DNA of 64,000 nucleotides from Flavobacteriaceae bacterium UBA3356 (GCA_002360635.1 DEQW01000003.1:580966-644965); one strand, 5' to 3'. Counted from the first letter of the stretch, positions 26,507 through 35,963 are shown. Numbers and translations are program-made. The notes: generated from the letters alone by a model not told the origin.

Positions 26507-28513
26507 ATGAGCTCTGAAACTGCATCTAAAATTCATTTTGATTACGACCGTAGCAATATTGATGACAACACCTTAATTTCATTATATAAAAGAATGCTGA
26601 AACCTCGATTAATAGAGGAAAAGATGCTCATTTTATTGCGGCAAGGTAAAATTTCAAAATGGTTTAGCGGTATTGGACAAGAAGCCATATCGGTTGGGAT
26701 CACTTCAGTTTTGGACAAAGATGAATATATTTTGCCAATGCACCGAAACTTAGGTGTTTTCACAACGAGGGATATTCCATTAAATCGGTTGTTTTCACAA
26801 TGGCAAGGAAAAGCCAACGGATTTACAAAAGGGCGTGACCGTAGTTTTCATTTTGGTACACAAGAGTTTAAAATAGTTGGGATGATTTCACATCTAGGCC
26901 CACAATTTGGCGTAGCCGATGGTATTGCCTTAGGAAACAAACTAAAAAAGAACAAACAAGTTTGTGCTGTATTTACTGGCGAAGGCGGGACTAGCGAAGG
27001 TGATATACACGAAGCGTTGAATGTAGCTTCAGTATGGCAATTACCTGTTCTTTTTTGCATTGAAAATAATGGATACGGACTTTCAACCCCTACCAATGAA
27101 CAATATAATTGTGAAAATTTAGCCGATCGTGGAAAAGGCTACGGAATGGAGGCACATATTATTGAAGGAAATAACATTCTAGAAGTGTATTCTAAAGTGA
27201 AATCACTGGTAGAAGATATGAGGGAAAACCCACGTCCTGTGTTATTAGAATTCAAAACTTTTAGAATGCGAGGCCATGAAGAGGCAAGTGGTACCAAATA
27301 TGTACCTCAAGAATTAATGGATGAATGGGCAGCCAAAGACCCACTCGAAAACTATGCAGAATTTCTTCGGAATGAAAATTTACTTTCTGAGGAAGATAAC
27401 GTTGCATTTAAAAAGGAAATCCTTACTGAAATAGATGAAGGTTTAAACCTCGCATTTTCTGAAGACGTCATTATTGCAAATGAAACTTCAGAAATAAACG
27501 ATTTGTTTGAAAATTTTGAATACGAAGAAGTTACACCTGATTCAGCAACCGAAGAAATTCGATTGGTCGATGCAATTTCTCAAGGGCTAAAACAATCTAT
27601 GCAGCGTCACGATAACCTTGTAATTATGGGTCAAGATATCGCTGAATATGGCGGTGTGTTTAAAATAACCGATGGTTTTATAGAAGAATTTGGTAGAGAC
27701 CGTGTGCGGAACACACCTATATGTGAATCGGCTATTATTTCTGCTAGTATGGGGCTTTCCATAAACGGATATAAATCTGTTATGGAAATGCAGTTTGGCG
27801 ATTTCGCTACTTCGGGTTTTAACCCAATTGTAAACTATTTAGCGAAAAGTCATTACCGATGGAACCAAAAAGCAGATGTGGTAATCCGTATGCCTTGTGG
27901 AGCAGGAGTAGGGGCTGGTCCATTCCACAGCCAGACCAACGAAGCCTGGTTTACGCATACACCTGGTTTAAAAGTAGTATATCCAGCTTTTCCTTATGAT
28001 GCAAAAGGATTACTGGCAACTTCCATTGAAGATCCCAATCCAGTGATGTTTTTTGAACACAAAGCTCTGTATAGAAGTGTCCGTCAAGAAGTACCAACCG
28101 ATTATTACACTTTACCATTGGGAAAAGCATCCTTAATAAGGGAAGGAAATGACATTACCATTGTCACTTATGGTGCTGGTGTACATTGGGCTATAGAAAC
28201 GTTAGATGAAATGTCAAGTATTTCAGCAGATTTAATTGATTTGCGAACCCTTTCACCGTTAGATACTGAAACTATTTATGCTTCCGTAAAGAAAACCAAC
28301 AAAGTGATTATCCTTCAAGAAGATTCTATGTTTGGTGGGTTAGCTTCAGATATTTCAGCGTTAATTTCTGAAAATTGTTTTGAGTTTTTAGATGCGCCAA
28401 TCAAGCGTGTAGCAAGTATGGAAACCCCTGTGCCATTCGCTGCAAACCTTGAACAACAGTACCTTCCTAAAGAACGCTTTAGGGAAGAATTGGCCTCTTT
28501 AGCAGCTTATTAA
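26507..28513 (+). CDS. 2-oxoacid dehydrogenase E1, fused alpha and beta subunits
   Basis: 668 residues. The alpha part (1-330) has the thiamine diphosphate motif [15 protein letters not shown] through ENNGYG and the phosphorylation-loop-like [13 protein letters not shown]; the beta part (345-668) has [48 protein letters not shown] and the C-terminal [13 protein letters not shown]. The enzyme decarboxylates a 2-oxoacid and loads the lipoyl group of an E2 enzyme. The fused form is usual in Bacteroidota and is annotated as branched-chain (2-oxoisovalerate) E1. E2 and E3 are not in the window. Confidence 0.92.
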   Translation: MSSETASKIHFDYDRSNIDDNTLISLYKRMLKPRLIEEKMLILLRQGKISKWFSGIGQEAISVGITSVLDKDEYILPMHRNLGVFTTRDIPLNRLFSQWQGKANGFTKGRDRSFHFGTQEFKIVGMISHLGPQFGVADGIALGNKLKKNKQVCAVFTGEGGTSEGDIHEALNVASVWQLPVLFCIENNGYGLSTPTNEQYNCENLADRGKGYGMEAHIIEGNNILEVYSKVKSLVEDMRENPRPVLLEFKTFRMRGHEEASGTKYVPQELMDEWAAKDPLENYAEFLRNENLLSEEDNVAFKKEILTEIDEGLNLAFSEDVIIANETSEINDLFENFEYEEVTPDSATEEIRLVDAISQGLKQSMQRHDNLVIMGQDIAEYGGVFKITDGFIEEFGRDRVRNTPICESAIISASMGLSINGYKSVMEMQFGDFATSGFNPIVNYLAKSHYRWNQKADVVIRMPCGAGVGAGPFHSQTNEAWFTHTPGLKVVYPAFPYDAKGLLATSIEDPNPVMFFEHKALYRSVRQEVPTDYYTLPLGKASLIREGNDITIVTYGAGVHWAIETLDEMSSISADLIDLRTLSPLDTETIYASVKKTNKVIILQEDSMFGGLASDISALISENCFEFLDAPIKRVASMETPVPFAANLEQQYLPKERFREELASLAAY

Positions 28514-28611
28514 AATGTTAACATATGCTGTTAAACTTTTTGTAAACATTCTATTTCAAGAAAGATTCTTATGTACCTTAGTGATATACTAATCATTAAA
28601 ACTTAAACATT

Positions 28612-28773
28612 ATGGTACGTTGGATCGTTATTTTTCTAGTAATCGCAATTATTGCAGCAATCTTTGGTTTTGGTGGTATCGCAGAAGGTGCTACTGATAT
28701 CGCAATGATCATTTTTTGGATATTTTTAGTACTACTTGTACTATCTTTACTTTCTAGATTATTTAGAAGATAA
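28612..28773 (+). CDS. DUF1328 small membrane protein
   Basis: 53 residues, starting [20 protein letters not shown] and continuing [18 protein letters not shown], ending RLFRR. Two hydrophobic helices with a Gly-rich GFGGIA turn between: the DUF1328/YtjA pattern. Members are very short inner-membrane proteins, often stress-induced; function unknown. 99 bases after the E1 stop and 41 before a lipocalin gene on the same strand. Confidence 0.92.
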   Translation: MVRWIVIFLVIAIIAAIFGFGGIAEGATDIAMIIFWIFLVLLVLSLLSRLFRR

Positions 28774-28814
28774 AATACTTTAATAACACTAACCTTAAAA
28801 TAAAATTACCAAGT

Positions 28815-29294
28815 ATGAAAAAAATAATCATATTAGCTCTAGTAGCTATGACCACTCTATCATGTGGTGTTTCCAAAACAGTTTCAGAATCACGTAAAAT
28901 AATCAAAGGATATTGGGCCTTAGATAATATTACTTATAGTGAATCGGGAGAATTTAATGTATCCTTATTGGGGGACACTTCAAAAGAATGTTTTGAAGGC
29001 AGTACCTGGAGGTTTATTCCAAACAACAATACAGGAGTATATACTATAAATAACCCAGACTGTCCTACGGGAGATAGAAACTTTATTTTTACAATCCAAG
29101 AAATCGACCCGACTACGGGGCTTTACGACTTTTTGCTAAAACCAACCAATGCGAAAGGTAAATCTGACAACGACGTTGGTTTCCGCTTGCAATTGACGCA
29201 ATTAAATGAATCAACAATGCGCTGGGAGCAAACCGTAAATTTGGAAGGATCTCCTTTTACAATAAATATGAACTTTACTAAAATCAATGAATAA
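28815..29294 (+). CDS. Lipocalin-like lipoprotein
   Basis: 159 residues. Lipoprotein signal MKKIIILALVAMTTLSCGVS with the lipidated Cys at 17. The mature part has IIKGYWALDNITYSE at the start (the GxW of lipocalin-like domains), then SLLGDTSKECFEGSTWRFIPNNNTG and later TMRWEQTVNLEG, the layout of the Bacteroidota lipocalin-like family. A small hydrophobic ligand is possible. Its stop overlaps the following OmpA gene start by one base. Confidence 0.85.
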   Translation: MKKIIILALVAMTTLSCGVSKTVSESRKIIKGYWALDNITYSESGEFNVSLLGDTSKECFEGSTWRFIPNNNTGVYTINNPDCPTGDRNFIFTIQEIDPTTGLYDFLLKPTNAKGKSDNDVGFRLQLTQLNESTMRWEQTVNLEGSPFTINMNFTKINE

Positions 29295-30010
29295 TGAGAA
29301 AAACGCTTAAAAAAATATCAATAATAAGCTTAACTGCTTTGTTTTTAACTGCATTTACAAATTGTGAGGCTGTTAAAAATGCCAATAACAAACAAAAGGG
29401 TGCTGTGATAGGTGCCACTGGAGGAGCGGTATTAGGAGCTATTTTAGGTAACAATATTGGTAAAGGTGGTAACGGAGAACTTGGAGCTGTAATTGGCGGA
29501 GTAGCTGGAGGAGCTGCAGGGGTTATCATTGGTAATAAAATGGATAAACAAGCCCAGAAAATTGAAACCGAAATTCCAGGTGCACAAGTAGAACGTGTTG
29601 ACGATGGTATAGTTGTTACTTTCGATGAAAACAGTGGTGTGTATTTTGATACTAATAAATATAACATCAATTCTGCATCACAAGCAACTTTAGATAAATT
29701 GGCGAATGTACTACGTGAATACCCTGATACCGATGTATTGGTAGTAGGACACACAGACAGTACAGGTTCAGCAGAATATAACATGACGCTTTCTAAGCAA
29801 CGTGCACAAGCTGTTACCAATTACTTTACACAAACAAAAGGATTGAGCAATGGTCGCTTTACTACTAATTGGTTTGGAGAACAAAGTCCAATTGCCGACA
29901 ATAGTACCGAAGCTGGTCGCGCACAAAACCGTCGTGTAAATGTTGCTATCGTTCCAAACGAAAAAATGGTGAACGAAGCAGAACAAGAAGCACAACAAGG
30001 AGGAAACTAA
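29294..30010 (+). CDS. OmpA-family protein with glycine-zipper segment
   Basis: 238 residues. N-terminal export signal (ISIISLTALFLTAFTNCEAV) whose Cys may be lipidated although Asn precedes it. Residues about 35-90 are a glycine zipper (GAVIGATGGAVLGAILGNNI, then GAVIGGVAGGAAGVIIG) likely to insert in a membrane. The C-terminal 120 residues form the OmpA peptidoglycan-binding domain: VYFDTNKYNINSASQATLDK, VVGHTDSTGSAEYNMTLSKQ, and NRRVNVAI with the Asp and Arg that hold diaminopimelate. Ties the outer membrane to the wall. Coupled to the lipocalin gene; followed by a strong terminator. Confidence 0.92.
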   Translation: MRKTLKKISIISLTALFLTAFTNCEAVKNANNKQKGAVIGATGGAVLGAILGNNIGKGGNGELGAVIGGVAGGAAGVIIGNKMDKQAQKIETEIPGAQVERVDDGIVVTFDENSGVYFDTNKYNINSASQATLDKLANVLREYPDTDVLVVGHTDSTGSAEYNMTLSKQRAQAVTNYFTQTKGLSNGRFTTNWFGEQSPIADNSTEAGRAQNRRVNVAIVPNEKMVNEAEQEAQQGGN

Positions 30011-30035
30011 AAACCTTCAACACTAATACACAACC

Positions 30036-30069
30036 AATCCTGCTTTACTATTTAAAGCAGGATTTTTTT
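30036..30069 (+). terminator. Rho-independent terminator after the OmpA gene
   Basis: 12-bp perfect stem AATCCTGCTTTA / TAAAGCAGGATT with a 5-base loop, then five T after the stem. It ends only 29 bases before the start codon of the PKS operon. Confidence 0.9.
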
Positions 30070-30098
30070 ATGTGGAAAAATCCCGGTTACTTTACGTA

Positions 30099-31232
30099 AT
30101 GGCAATTGTAAAAACATTTGATGTGATTATTATTGGAGGTGGTTTAGCCGGATTAACCTGTGCGTTGCACCTTTCAAAACAGAATATTAAAGTACTTGTA
30201 ATTGAAAAGAACCCATTTCCACACCATAAGGTCTGTGGCGAATATGTTTCAAATGAAGTGTTGCCGTATTTAAGTTCGTTAGGTGTTGATGTATTGACTG
30301 AAGGAGCCGTAAGTATTTCAAAACTCAAAATTACAAACATTAACAATAAAGAATTACAAACTAAATTACCATTAGGTGGATTTGGAATGAGCCGTTTTCA
30401 CCTTGATAATTTGTTGTATGAAAAAGTAAAAGAAACAAGTGAGGTGATCTTTAAAACTGTTGAATCTGTTTCATTTTTTAAAGAGAACTTTATAGTTTCA
30501 ACGCAAGATAGCACAGATTATAAAGCAAAGTTTGTGATTGGTGCTCACGGAAAACGGTCAAACATCGATAAAAAACTAAATAGGAATTTTATCGAACAAA
30601 AGTCCTCTTGGTTAGCAATAAAAGCACACTATAAATATAACCTTTCAGAAAACATAGTTGCTTTGCACACCTTTAATGGTGGCTACTGTGGGCTTTCAAA
30701 AACCGAAACGGGAGCGGTTAATGCTTGTTATTTAACCACCTATAATTCATTTAAAAAATTTAAAGGAATAGACGATTTTCAGAATAACAATATGAGTGAA
30801 AACCCTAATTTAAATCATTTTTTTTCTAAAGCCATTCCACTGTTCGATTCACCGCTAACGATTGGTCAAATTTCATTTCAACCTAAAAAACCAGTAGAAA
30901 ACCATATTTTTATGATTGGTGATAGTGCGGGGTTAATTCATCCACTTTGCGGAAACGGCATGGCGATGGCCATTCACAGTGCGAAACTTTTTTCCGAATT
31001 GTTTCTGAAACAGCACACCTATAAAAATATTGAAAGAAATCAATTTGAAAATGAATACAAAAAACAATGGAATAAAACATTTTCGAACCGCTTAAAAACC
31101 GGGCGTTTTGTTCAAAAACTACTTATGAATGAAGCTACTGCCAATTTTGGGTTTACTTTATTAAATCAATTTCCTAGTATGTTGAATGCTATAATCACAA
31201 AAACCCACGGAAAACCTTTAAACAATGCCTAA
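30099..31232 (+). CDS. FAD-dependent oxidoreductase (geranylgeranyl-reductase-like), PKS operon gene 1
   Basis: 377 residues from ATG 30099 (MAIVKTFDVIIIGGG); a GTG nine codons upstream overlaps the terminator and is less likely. The Rossmann motif VIIIGGGLAGLTCALHL, the HKVCGEYVSNEVLPYL loop typical of geranylgeranyl-reductase and related flavoprotein hydroxylases, and FMIGDSAGLIHPLCGNGMAM (FAD ribityl site) are present. It probably oxidises or reduces the polyketide core. Its 3' end overlaps the methyltransferase gene by 8 bases. Similar proteins occur next to type III PKS genes in other flavobacteria, as I recall them. Confidence 0.88.
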   Translation: MAIVKTFDVIIIGGGLAGLTCALHLSKQNIKVLVIEKNPFPHHKVCGEYVSNEVLPYLSSLGVDVLTEGAVSISKLKITNINNKELQTKLPLGGFGMSRFHLDNLLYEKVKETSEVIFKTVESVSFFKENFIVSTQDSTDYKAKFVIGAHGKRSNIDKKLNRNFIEQKSSWLAIKAHYKYNLSENIVALHTFNGGYCGLSKTETGAVNACYLTTYNSFKKFKGIDDFQNNNMSENPNLNHFFSKAIPLFDSPLTIGQISFQPKKPVENHIFMIGDSAGLIHPLCGNGMAMAIHSAKLFSELFLKQHTYKNIERNQFENEYKKQWNKTFSNRLKTGRFVQKLLMNEATANFGFTLLNQFPSMLNAIITKTHGKPLNNA

Positions 31233-31941
31233 GTACGTTTCTAAATCCCGATCGACCGAAATTGAAATAATGGATGATTTCAATCTAAAAGGCAAAAAAA
31301 TGCAAGCGGTACTGACTGATTTAAATACCGTTAGCAGCTTATTGGGTGGTGCAAACATAACATTAAAAGGGATTAAAAAGTTATTGATAGGAAGCCCTAA
31401 AAATAAACCCATCACCATTATCGATGTAGGGTGTGGAGACGGCGAAATGCTACGTAAATGTGCTCGCTTTGGGAAAAAAAATAGATATAATTTTAAATTA
31501 ATCGGCCTTGATGCAAATGCGAACATAATTTCAGAAGCAAAGGAGCGATCCAAAAACTACGAAAACATTACTTTCAAAACATTCGATATTTTCTCAATGC
31601 ATCCTTTTCCGAAAGGAGATATAATACTATGTAATTTGTTTTTACATCATTTTAAAAATGCTGAAATTGTAACAATCCTTAAAAAAGTAAAACAATCTTC
31701 AAATATAGGAGTGGTTGTAAACGATCTTCAGCGAAGTGAGTTGGCTTTTAATTTGTTTAAAGCGTTCGGTTGGGTGTTTTTAAAAACTAAAATTGCCAAA
31801 CACGACGGATTGGTTTCAGTAGCAAGAGGATTTAAGAGAGAAGAATTGGAACATTTTTCAGAAAAAATTAATAACCAACAATCCCTAATCCTCTGGAAAT
31901 GGGCTTTCCGCTATCAATGGATTTTAAAAAATAACGTATGA
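31225..31941 (+). CDS. Class I SAM-dependent methyltransferase, PKS operon gene 2
   Basis: 238 residues. S-adenosylmethionine motif IIDVGCGDGEMLRKCARFG, then KLIGLDANANIISEA and the acidic post-I positions, ILCNLFLHHFKNAEIVTILK (motif II region). Substrate is likely the aromatic or pyrone product of the adjacent type III PKS, O- or C-methylated. Its stop overlaps the PKS start by 4 bases (ATGA), implying coupled translation. Confidence 0.88.
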   Translation: MPKYVSKSRSTEIEIMDDFNLKGKKMQAVLTDLNTVSSLLGGANITLKGIKKLLIGSPKNKPITIIDVGCGDGEMLRKCARFGKKNRYNFKLIGLDANANIISEAKERSKNYENITFKTFDIFSMHPFPKGDIILCNLFLHHFKNAEIVTILKKVKQSSNIGVVVNDLQRSELAFNLFKAFGWVFLKTKIAKHDGLVSVARGFKREELEHFSEKINNQQSLILWKWAFRYQWILKNNV

Positions 31942-32990
31942 GCGTAAAAATTAAATCGGTAGCTACTCAACTCCCGCCTTTTTCACAAACTACAGAAGAA
32001 ACGTTGCCTCTTGTTAAAATGTGGTTAGCGAATCAAGAAACCCGTTTTCAACGAAAAGTGATAAAAATTTTTGAAGGGTCTGGAGTAGATCGTAGGTATT
32101 CAATTATGGATCCTGAACAAGTTTTTACGCACACTGATTTTGAATCTAAAAATGAAATATACGTTCGCGAAGTAAAAAAACTAGGCAAACAGTCCTTAGA
32201 AAAAGCGCTAAAAAAAGCAGATTGGCGACCAACCGATATCGATTACATTATTACAGTAAGTTGCACCGGTTTTATGATACCCTCAGTCGATGCATATTTA
32301 ATTAATGAATTACAGCTTCGGCAAGATGTGGTTCGCCTTCCTATTACGGAAATGGGTTGCGCGGCTGGCGTTTCGGGAATGATTTATGCTAAAAACTTTC
32401 TAAAGGCAAATCCCGGAAAACGAGCAGCTGTCATTGCGCTGGAAGCCCCAACAGCAACATTCCAGTTAAATGATTATTCCATGGCAAATATTGTGAGTGC
32501 CGCTATTTTTGGCGATGGCGCGGCTTGCGTATTATTATCTTCAAATGAGGAAGATGTTGGGCCAACATTGTTAGATGAAGCTATGTACCATTTTTATGAT
32601 GCAACCAAATTAATGGGTTTTAAACTAGTAAATACTGGTTTACAAATGATTTTGGACAAGGAGGTGCCACAGACCATATCCGATCATTTTCCAAATATAG
32701 TACATCCATTTTTGGAGAAAAACAATAAAAGTATTGAAGATATTAATTATCTAATTTTCCATCCTGGCGGTAAAAAAATTGTACAAACCGTAGAAGATCT
32801 CTTCGGTAGTTTAGGAAAAAATATAGATGATACCAAAGAAGTCCTTAAATTGTATGGTAATATGAGTAGTGTTACGGTACTTTTTGTGCTCGAACGATTT
32901 TTGAATAAAAAAACAAATACAGGCGACTTGGGACTTATGTTGAGTTTCGGGCCTGGTTTTTCAGCACAAAGAATCCTTTTAGAGTTTTAA
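31938..32990 (+). CDS. Type III polyketide synthase, PKS operon gene 3
   Basis: 350 residues, chalcone/stilbene-synthase family. The catalytic triad is recognisable: C141 in EMGCAAGVSGM, H275 in FHPGGKK, N308 in YGNMSSVTVLF; the C-terminal GFGPGFSA-type loop appears as SFGPGFSAQ. These homodimers load an acyl starter, extend it with malonyl-CoA and cyclise to resorcinols, phloroglucinols or pyrones. The operon also holds an ACP, ketoacyl synthase, dehydratase and enoyl reductase, so the starter may be a dedicated acyl-ACP. Starter and ring type cannot be told by eye. Confidence 0.93.
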   Translation: MSVKIKSVATQLPPFSQTTEETLPLVKMWLANQETRFQRKVIKIFEGSGVDRRYSIMDPEQVFTHTDFESKNEIYVREVKKLGKQSLEKALKKADWRPTDIDYIITVSCTGFMIPSVDAYLINELQLRQDVVRLPITEMGCAAGVSGMIYAKNFLKANPGKRAAVIALEAPTATFQLNDYSMANIVSAAIFGDGAACVLLSSNEEDVGPTLLDEAMYHFYDATKLMGFKLVNTGLQMILDKEVPQTISDHFPNIVHPFLEKNNKSIEDINYLIFHPGGKKIVQTVEDLFGSLGKNIDDTKEVLKLYGNMSSVTVLFVLERFLNKKTNTGDLGLMLSFGPGFSAQRILLEF

Positions 32991-32991
32991 T

Positions 32992-33768
32992 ATGAAAAAA
33001 GAATTTACAAATCAATGGGCCCTTATATTGGGCGGTAGTAGTGGTTTAGGCCTTGCAACAGCTCATAAACTTGCCGCAAAAGGTATGAACATCTGTATCG
33101 TGCACCGTACCCGAAAAAGCAATTTACCGCAATTGAACGAGGAACTGCGAAAAATGAAAGATGCTGGAGTTGAAGTAATGGATTTTAATAAAGACGCCTT
33201 AAAGGAAACAACAATCAAAACAGTGTTAACTTCTATGCCTAAAAATAAATGCAAACTATTGCTTCATAGCATTGCCAAGGGAAGTTTAAAAACAATGCAA
33301 GCCGCCCAATTGAACATGCTATCTATGACAGACTTAGATATTACTCTACACGGAATGGCCACTAGTTGGTACGAATGGACACAAGCTTTAATCGCCGAAG
33401 AAATTTTTACTGAAAATGCAAGGAACATTGCCTTTACCAGTGAGGGGAATACAAAAGTTTGGCCCGGATACGGTGCTGTTTCAGCTGCAAAAGCAACCTT
33501 AGAAGCTTTGATGAGACAAATGGCAGTAGAATTGGCACCGCTTAACATAACAACTAATTGCATACAAGCAGGAACAACCTTGACCCCTTCATTTAAGTTA
33601 ATCCCTGGTAGTGAAACCCTTACCGAAAAAGCAAAAAAAAGAAGTCCGTTTAATAGATTAACAACTCCTGAAGATGTTGCAAATTCGGTTTATTTACTTT
33701 GTAAAGAGGAAGCAAACTGGATCAATGGCACCGTTTTAACAGTTGATGGAGGAGAAAGTTTACAGTAA
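32992..33768 (+). CDS. FabI-like enoyl-ACP reductase (SDR), PKS operon gene 4
   Basis: 258 residues. N-terminal nucleotide-binding LILGGSSGLGLATAHKLAAK; active-site Tyr160 and Lys167 in YGAVSAAK, spaced Tyr-X6-Lys as in enoyl-ACP reductases (classical SDRs have Tyr-X3-Lys); late segment ITTNCIQAGTTLTPSFK and WINGTVLTVDGG. This spacing makes enoyl reduction more likely than ketoreduction, giving a saturated chain. It may add to the general FabI or be specific for the operon ACP. Two bases after the PKS stop. Confidence 0.85.
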   Translation: MKKEFTNQWALILGGSSGLGLATAHKLAAKGMNICIVHRTRKSNLPQLNEELRKMKDAGVEVMDFNKDALKETTIKTVLTSMPKNKCKLLLHSIAKGSLKTMQAAQLNMLSMTDLDITLHGMATSWYEWTQALIAEEIFTENARNIAFTSEGNTKVWPGYGAVSAAKATLEALMRQMAVELAPLNITTNCIQAGTTLTPSFKLIPGSETLTEKAKKRSPFNRLTTPEDVANSVYLLCKEEANWINGTVLTVDGGESLQ

Positions 33769-34233
33769 ATGGAAACAAAATTTGAAACCATATTAAAATC
33801 TCTTCCGTATCAAAAACCTTTTCTGTTTGTAGATACGTTGACGTTTATTTCTGAAGAAAAAGCAGAAGGAACCTACACGTTTAGCCCGGAAGAGTATTTT
33901 TACAAAGGGCATTTTAAAGAGATGGCCGTAACGCCAGGTGTTATCCTTACAGAATGTATGGCGCAGATTGGCGTAGTTTGCCTTGGTATTTATTTACTTT
34001 CTGGAACGACTTCTAAAAATTTCTTAGAGAATTTGCAAGTAGCTTTAAGCAATGCAAACGTCGATTTTTTAAAACCGGTTTATCCTGGGGAAACCGTTAC
34101 TGTGGTTTCTGAAAAGGAATATTTTCGGTTTAATAAACTAAAATGTGCTGTAAAAATGTTGAATAGCAAAGATGAAATTATCTGTAAAGGAACCATCAGC
34201 GGAATGATAAAACCTACTGAAAATGAAGAATAG
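33769..34233 (+). CDS. FabZ-like 3-hydroxyacyl-ACP dehydratase, PKS operon gene 5
   Basis: 154 residues, hotdog fold. Catalytic His48 in YKGHFKEMAVTPG and Glu62 in ILTECMAQIG match the His/Glu pair of FabZ and FabA. It starts directly after the reductase stop and overlaps the ketoacyl synthase start by 11 bases. Probably dehydrates a hydroxyacyl chain on the local ACP to a trans-2-enoyl chain for the FabI-like reductase. No ketoreductase (FabG) is in the operon; the cell's own enzyme would be needed. Confidence 0.88.
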   Translation: METKFETILKSLPYQKPFLFVDTLTFISEEKAEGTYTFSPEEYFYKGHFKEMAVTPGVILTECMAQIGVVCLGIYLLSGTTSKNFLENLQVALSNANVDFLKPVYPGETVTVVSEKEYFRFNKLKCAVKMLNSKDEIICKGTISGMIKPTENEE

Positions 34234-35497
34234 GGTAGTGGTAACGGGGCTTGGAGTGGTAGCTCCAAATGGAGTTGGTTTATTAGAATTTACCAAAGCC
34301 ATTCAATCTGGGAGGTCAGGAATTACATTCCATCAGCAATTAAAAGATTTGAATTTTTCGTGCCAAATTGGTGGTGTTCCAACCATTTCAGAAGAAAAAA
34401 TAAAAGAATATTTCACCGACCTTCAACTTAAAAATTTTAATAGCGATAACATTTTGTATGGTGTCATTGCTGGAATGGATGCGTTGAGGGACGCTGGAAT
34501 TCAACCAGCAGAAAAAGAGCAGGAACCTTTGTGGAACTTGGGCGTTATTTTTGGCTCAGGGAACAGTTCCGTAGAAAAGTTTAGGGAATCGTTTTATAAA
34601 ATTGATGATGGCAACGTACGCCGTTTGGGAAGTACGAGCGTCGCCCAAACAATGGCAAGTAGCGTGAGTGCTTATCTGGGAGGAAAGATTGGTGCGGGAA
34701 ACCAAGTTACTGGCAATGCTTCAGCTTGCGCCACCGGAACTGAAGCAATTTTAATGGGGTTTGAACAGATTGCATCAGGAAAGGCAACTCAAATACTTTG
34801 CGGAAGCAGCAACGATGGTGGCCCATATGTTTGGGGAGGTTTTGACGCCATGCGAATTTTGCCACATCAGTACAACGAAAACGCTGCAGCTGCTTCTAGA
34901 CCTATGGATACGGATGCAAATGGATTTGTTCCGGGCTGCGGAGCTGGAGCGTTGGTTTTAGAATCCTTGAAAAGTGCCCAAAAAAGAGGAGCAACTATTT
35001 ATGCTGAAATATTAGGCGGTGCTGTTAACAGTGGTGGACAAAGAGGAGAAGGTAGTATGACGGCGCCAAATAGCGTGGCTGTTAAACGCTGTGTTTCTGA
35101 AAGTTTAAAGCAAGCTAAAATTGATGCTTCTGAAATCGATTATATAAATGGACATTTAACAGCAACCTCAAAAGATGCTTTGGAAATACACAATTGGAGT
35201 GAAGCCTTAGGAAGAAAAGGAAATGACTTTCCATACATAAATTCATTGAAAGGGATGACGGGGCATTGTTTGGCCGCGAGTGGCAGCATTGAAGCGGTTT
35301 CAACCGTATTGCAATTACAACAAGGTTTTGTTTTCCCGAATATAAATTGTGAAACGGTACACCCGGAAATCGAAAAATTTGTTGCACCTGAAAAAATTCC
35401 GAAGAAAATAATTAAAACAACTATTCAAACTGCGATAAAAGCTAGTTTCGGTTTTGGTGATGTTAATGCGTGTGTTATCTTTAGAAGAAAAAATTGA
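34223..35497 (+). CDS. Beta-ketoacyl-ACP synthase (FabF-like), PKS operon gene 6
   Basis: 424 residues, KAS II type condensing enzyme. Start MKNRVVVTGLGVVAPNGVGL; nucleophile C169 in NASACATGTE; His311 in YINGHLTATSKD, where FabF normally reads AHGTSTxxxD; His348 in SLKGMTGHCLAASGS. The triad Cys-His-His is complete, but Gly to Leu and Thr changes around the first His set it apart from housekeeping FabF and suggest a specialised substrate. Extends acyl-ACP with malonyl-ACP. One base separates its stop from the ACP start. Confidence 0.9.
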   Translation: MKNRVVVTGLGVVAPNGVGLLEFTKAIQSGRSGITFHQQLKDLNFSCQIGGVPTISEEKIKEYFTDLQLKNFNSDNILYGVIAGMDALRDAGIQPAEKEQEPLWNLGVIFGSGNSSVEKFRESFYKIDDGNVRRLGSTSVAQTMASSVSAYLGGKIGAGNQVTGNASACATGTEAILMGFEQIASGKATQILCGSSNDGGPYVWGGFDAMRILPHQYNENAAAASRPMDTDANGFVPGCGAGALVLESLKSAQKRGATIYAEILGGAVNSGGQRGEGSMTAPNSVAVKRCVSESLKQAKIDASEIDYINGHLTATSKDALEIHNWSEALGRKGNDFPYINSLKGMTGHCLAASGSIEAVSTVLQLQQGFVFPNINCETVHPEIEKFVAPEKIPKKIIKTTIQTAIKASFGFGDVNACVIFRRKN

Positions 35498-35498
35498 T

Positions 35499-35753
35499 AT
35501 GACTACCGAACAAATTTATGCAAAATTGCTTCCTATTGTAAAAACGTATTTACCGGAAGATGTTTCAGAAGAAGAAGTGTCACCCGATAAAGACCTCACT
35601 GGCGAATTAAATATAAACTCGGCCCATTTAGTAGATGTGGTCCTCGACGTAGAAGATGAGTTTGATGTAGAATTTGCCAATGCCGATATGGAAAACCTGC
35701 ATACCATTAATGATGCGATAGATATTATTAAACAAAAATTAAAAACAAAGTAA
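35499..35753 (+). CDS. Acyl carrier protein, PKS operon gene 7
   Basis: 84 residues from ATG 35499; an upstream frame extension overlaps the ketoacyl synthase and is not needed. Acidic helical protein. Ser41 in ELNINSAHLVDVVLDVEDEF is the expected phosphopantetheine site; the usual DSL reads NSA here, so it diverges from housekeeping AcpP and is probably a dedicated carrier. Ends 9 bases before the terminator that closes the operon. Confidence 0.88.
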   Translation: MTTEQIYAKLLPIVKTYLPEDVSEEEVSPDKDLTGELNINSAHLVDVVLDVEDEFDVEFANADMENLHTINDAIDIIKQKLKTK

Positions 35754-35762
35754 GCATAAAAG

Positions 35763-35796
35763 AAAAAGCTGAAATTACTTAAAATTTCAGCTTTTT
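35763..35796. terminator. Bidirectional terminator between the PKS operon and the micro-gene cluster
   Basis: 14-bp perfect stem AAAAAGCTGAAATT / AATTTCAGCTTTTT with a 6-base loop. A-run on one side and T-run on the other allow termination of the plus-strand ACP gene and of the convergent small genes on the minus strand. Confidence 0.9.
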
Positions 35797-35819
35797 ACAT
35801 TTCTGTCAACCTTTTAGCT

Positions 35820-35954
35820 TTAGTAAGCGTAGCGGTTGGTTTCTTCAAAATAGGGATCTTCATACGTGTGGGTGTTTTCTCTAAAAGGGAAGAAGGAGTG
35901 CTGTTTTCTAGCAGCACTTATCAGCCTTTTTCTAACGTTTCTTTGAATTTTCAT
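35820..35954 (-). CDS. 44-residue basic/aromatic micro-protein (micro-gene A)
   Basis: Small frame, minus strand, between terminator and micro-gene B. The protein begins MKIQRNVRKRLISAARKQHS: strongly basic (nine Lys/Arg in 17 residues), then an acidic aromatic tail (HTYEDPYFEETNRYAY). A 15-base element ATCAATCAATTAAAA lies 9 bases before its ATG and again 8 bases before micro-gene B, which supports a real, co-regulated translation start. No family known to me. Its 3' end faces the terminator at 35763-35796 as expected for a last gene of the cluster. Confidence 0.6.
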   Translation of the reverse strand: MKIQRNVRKRLISAARKQHSFFPFRENTHTYEDPYFEETNRYAY

Positions 35955-35963
35955 GGTAGTTAA

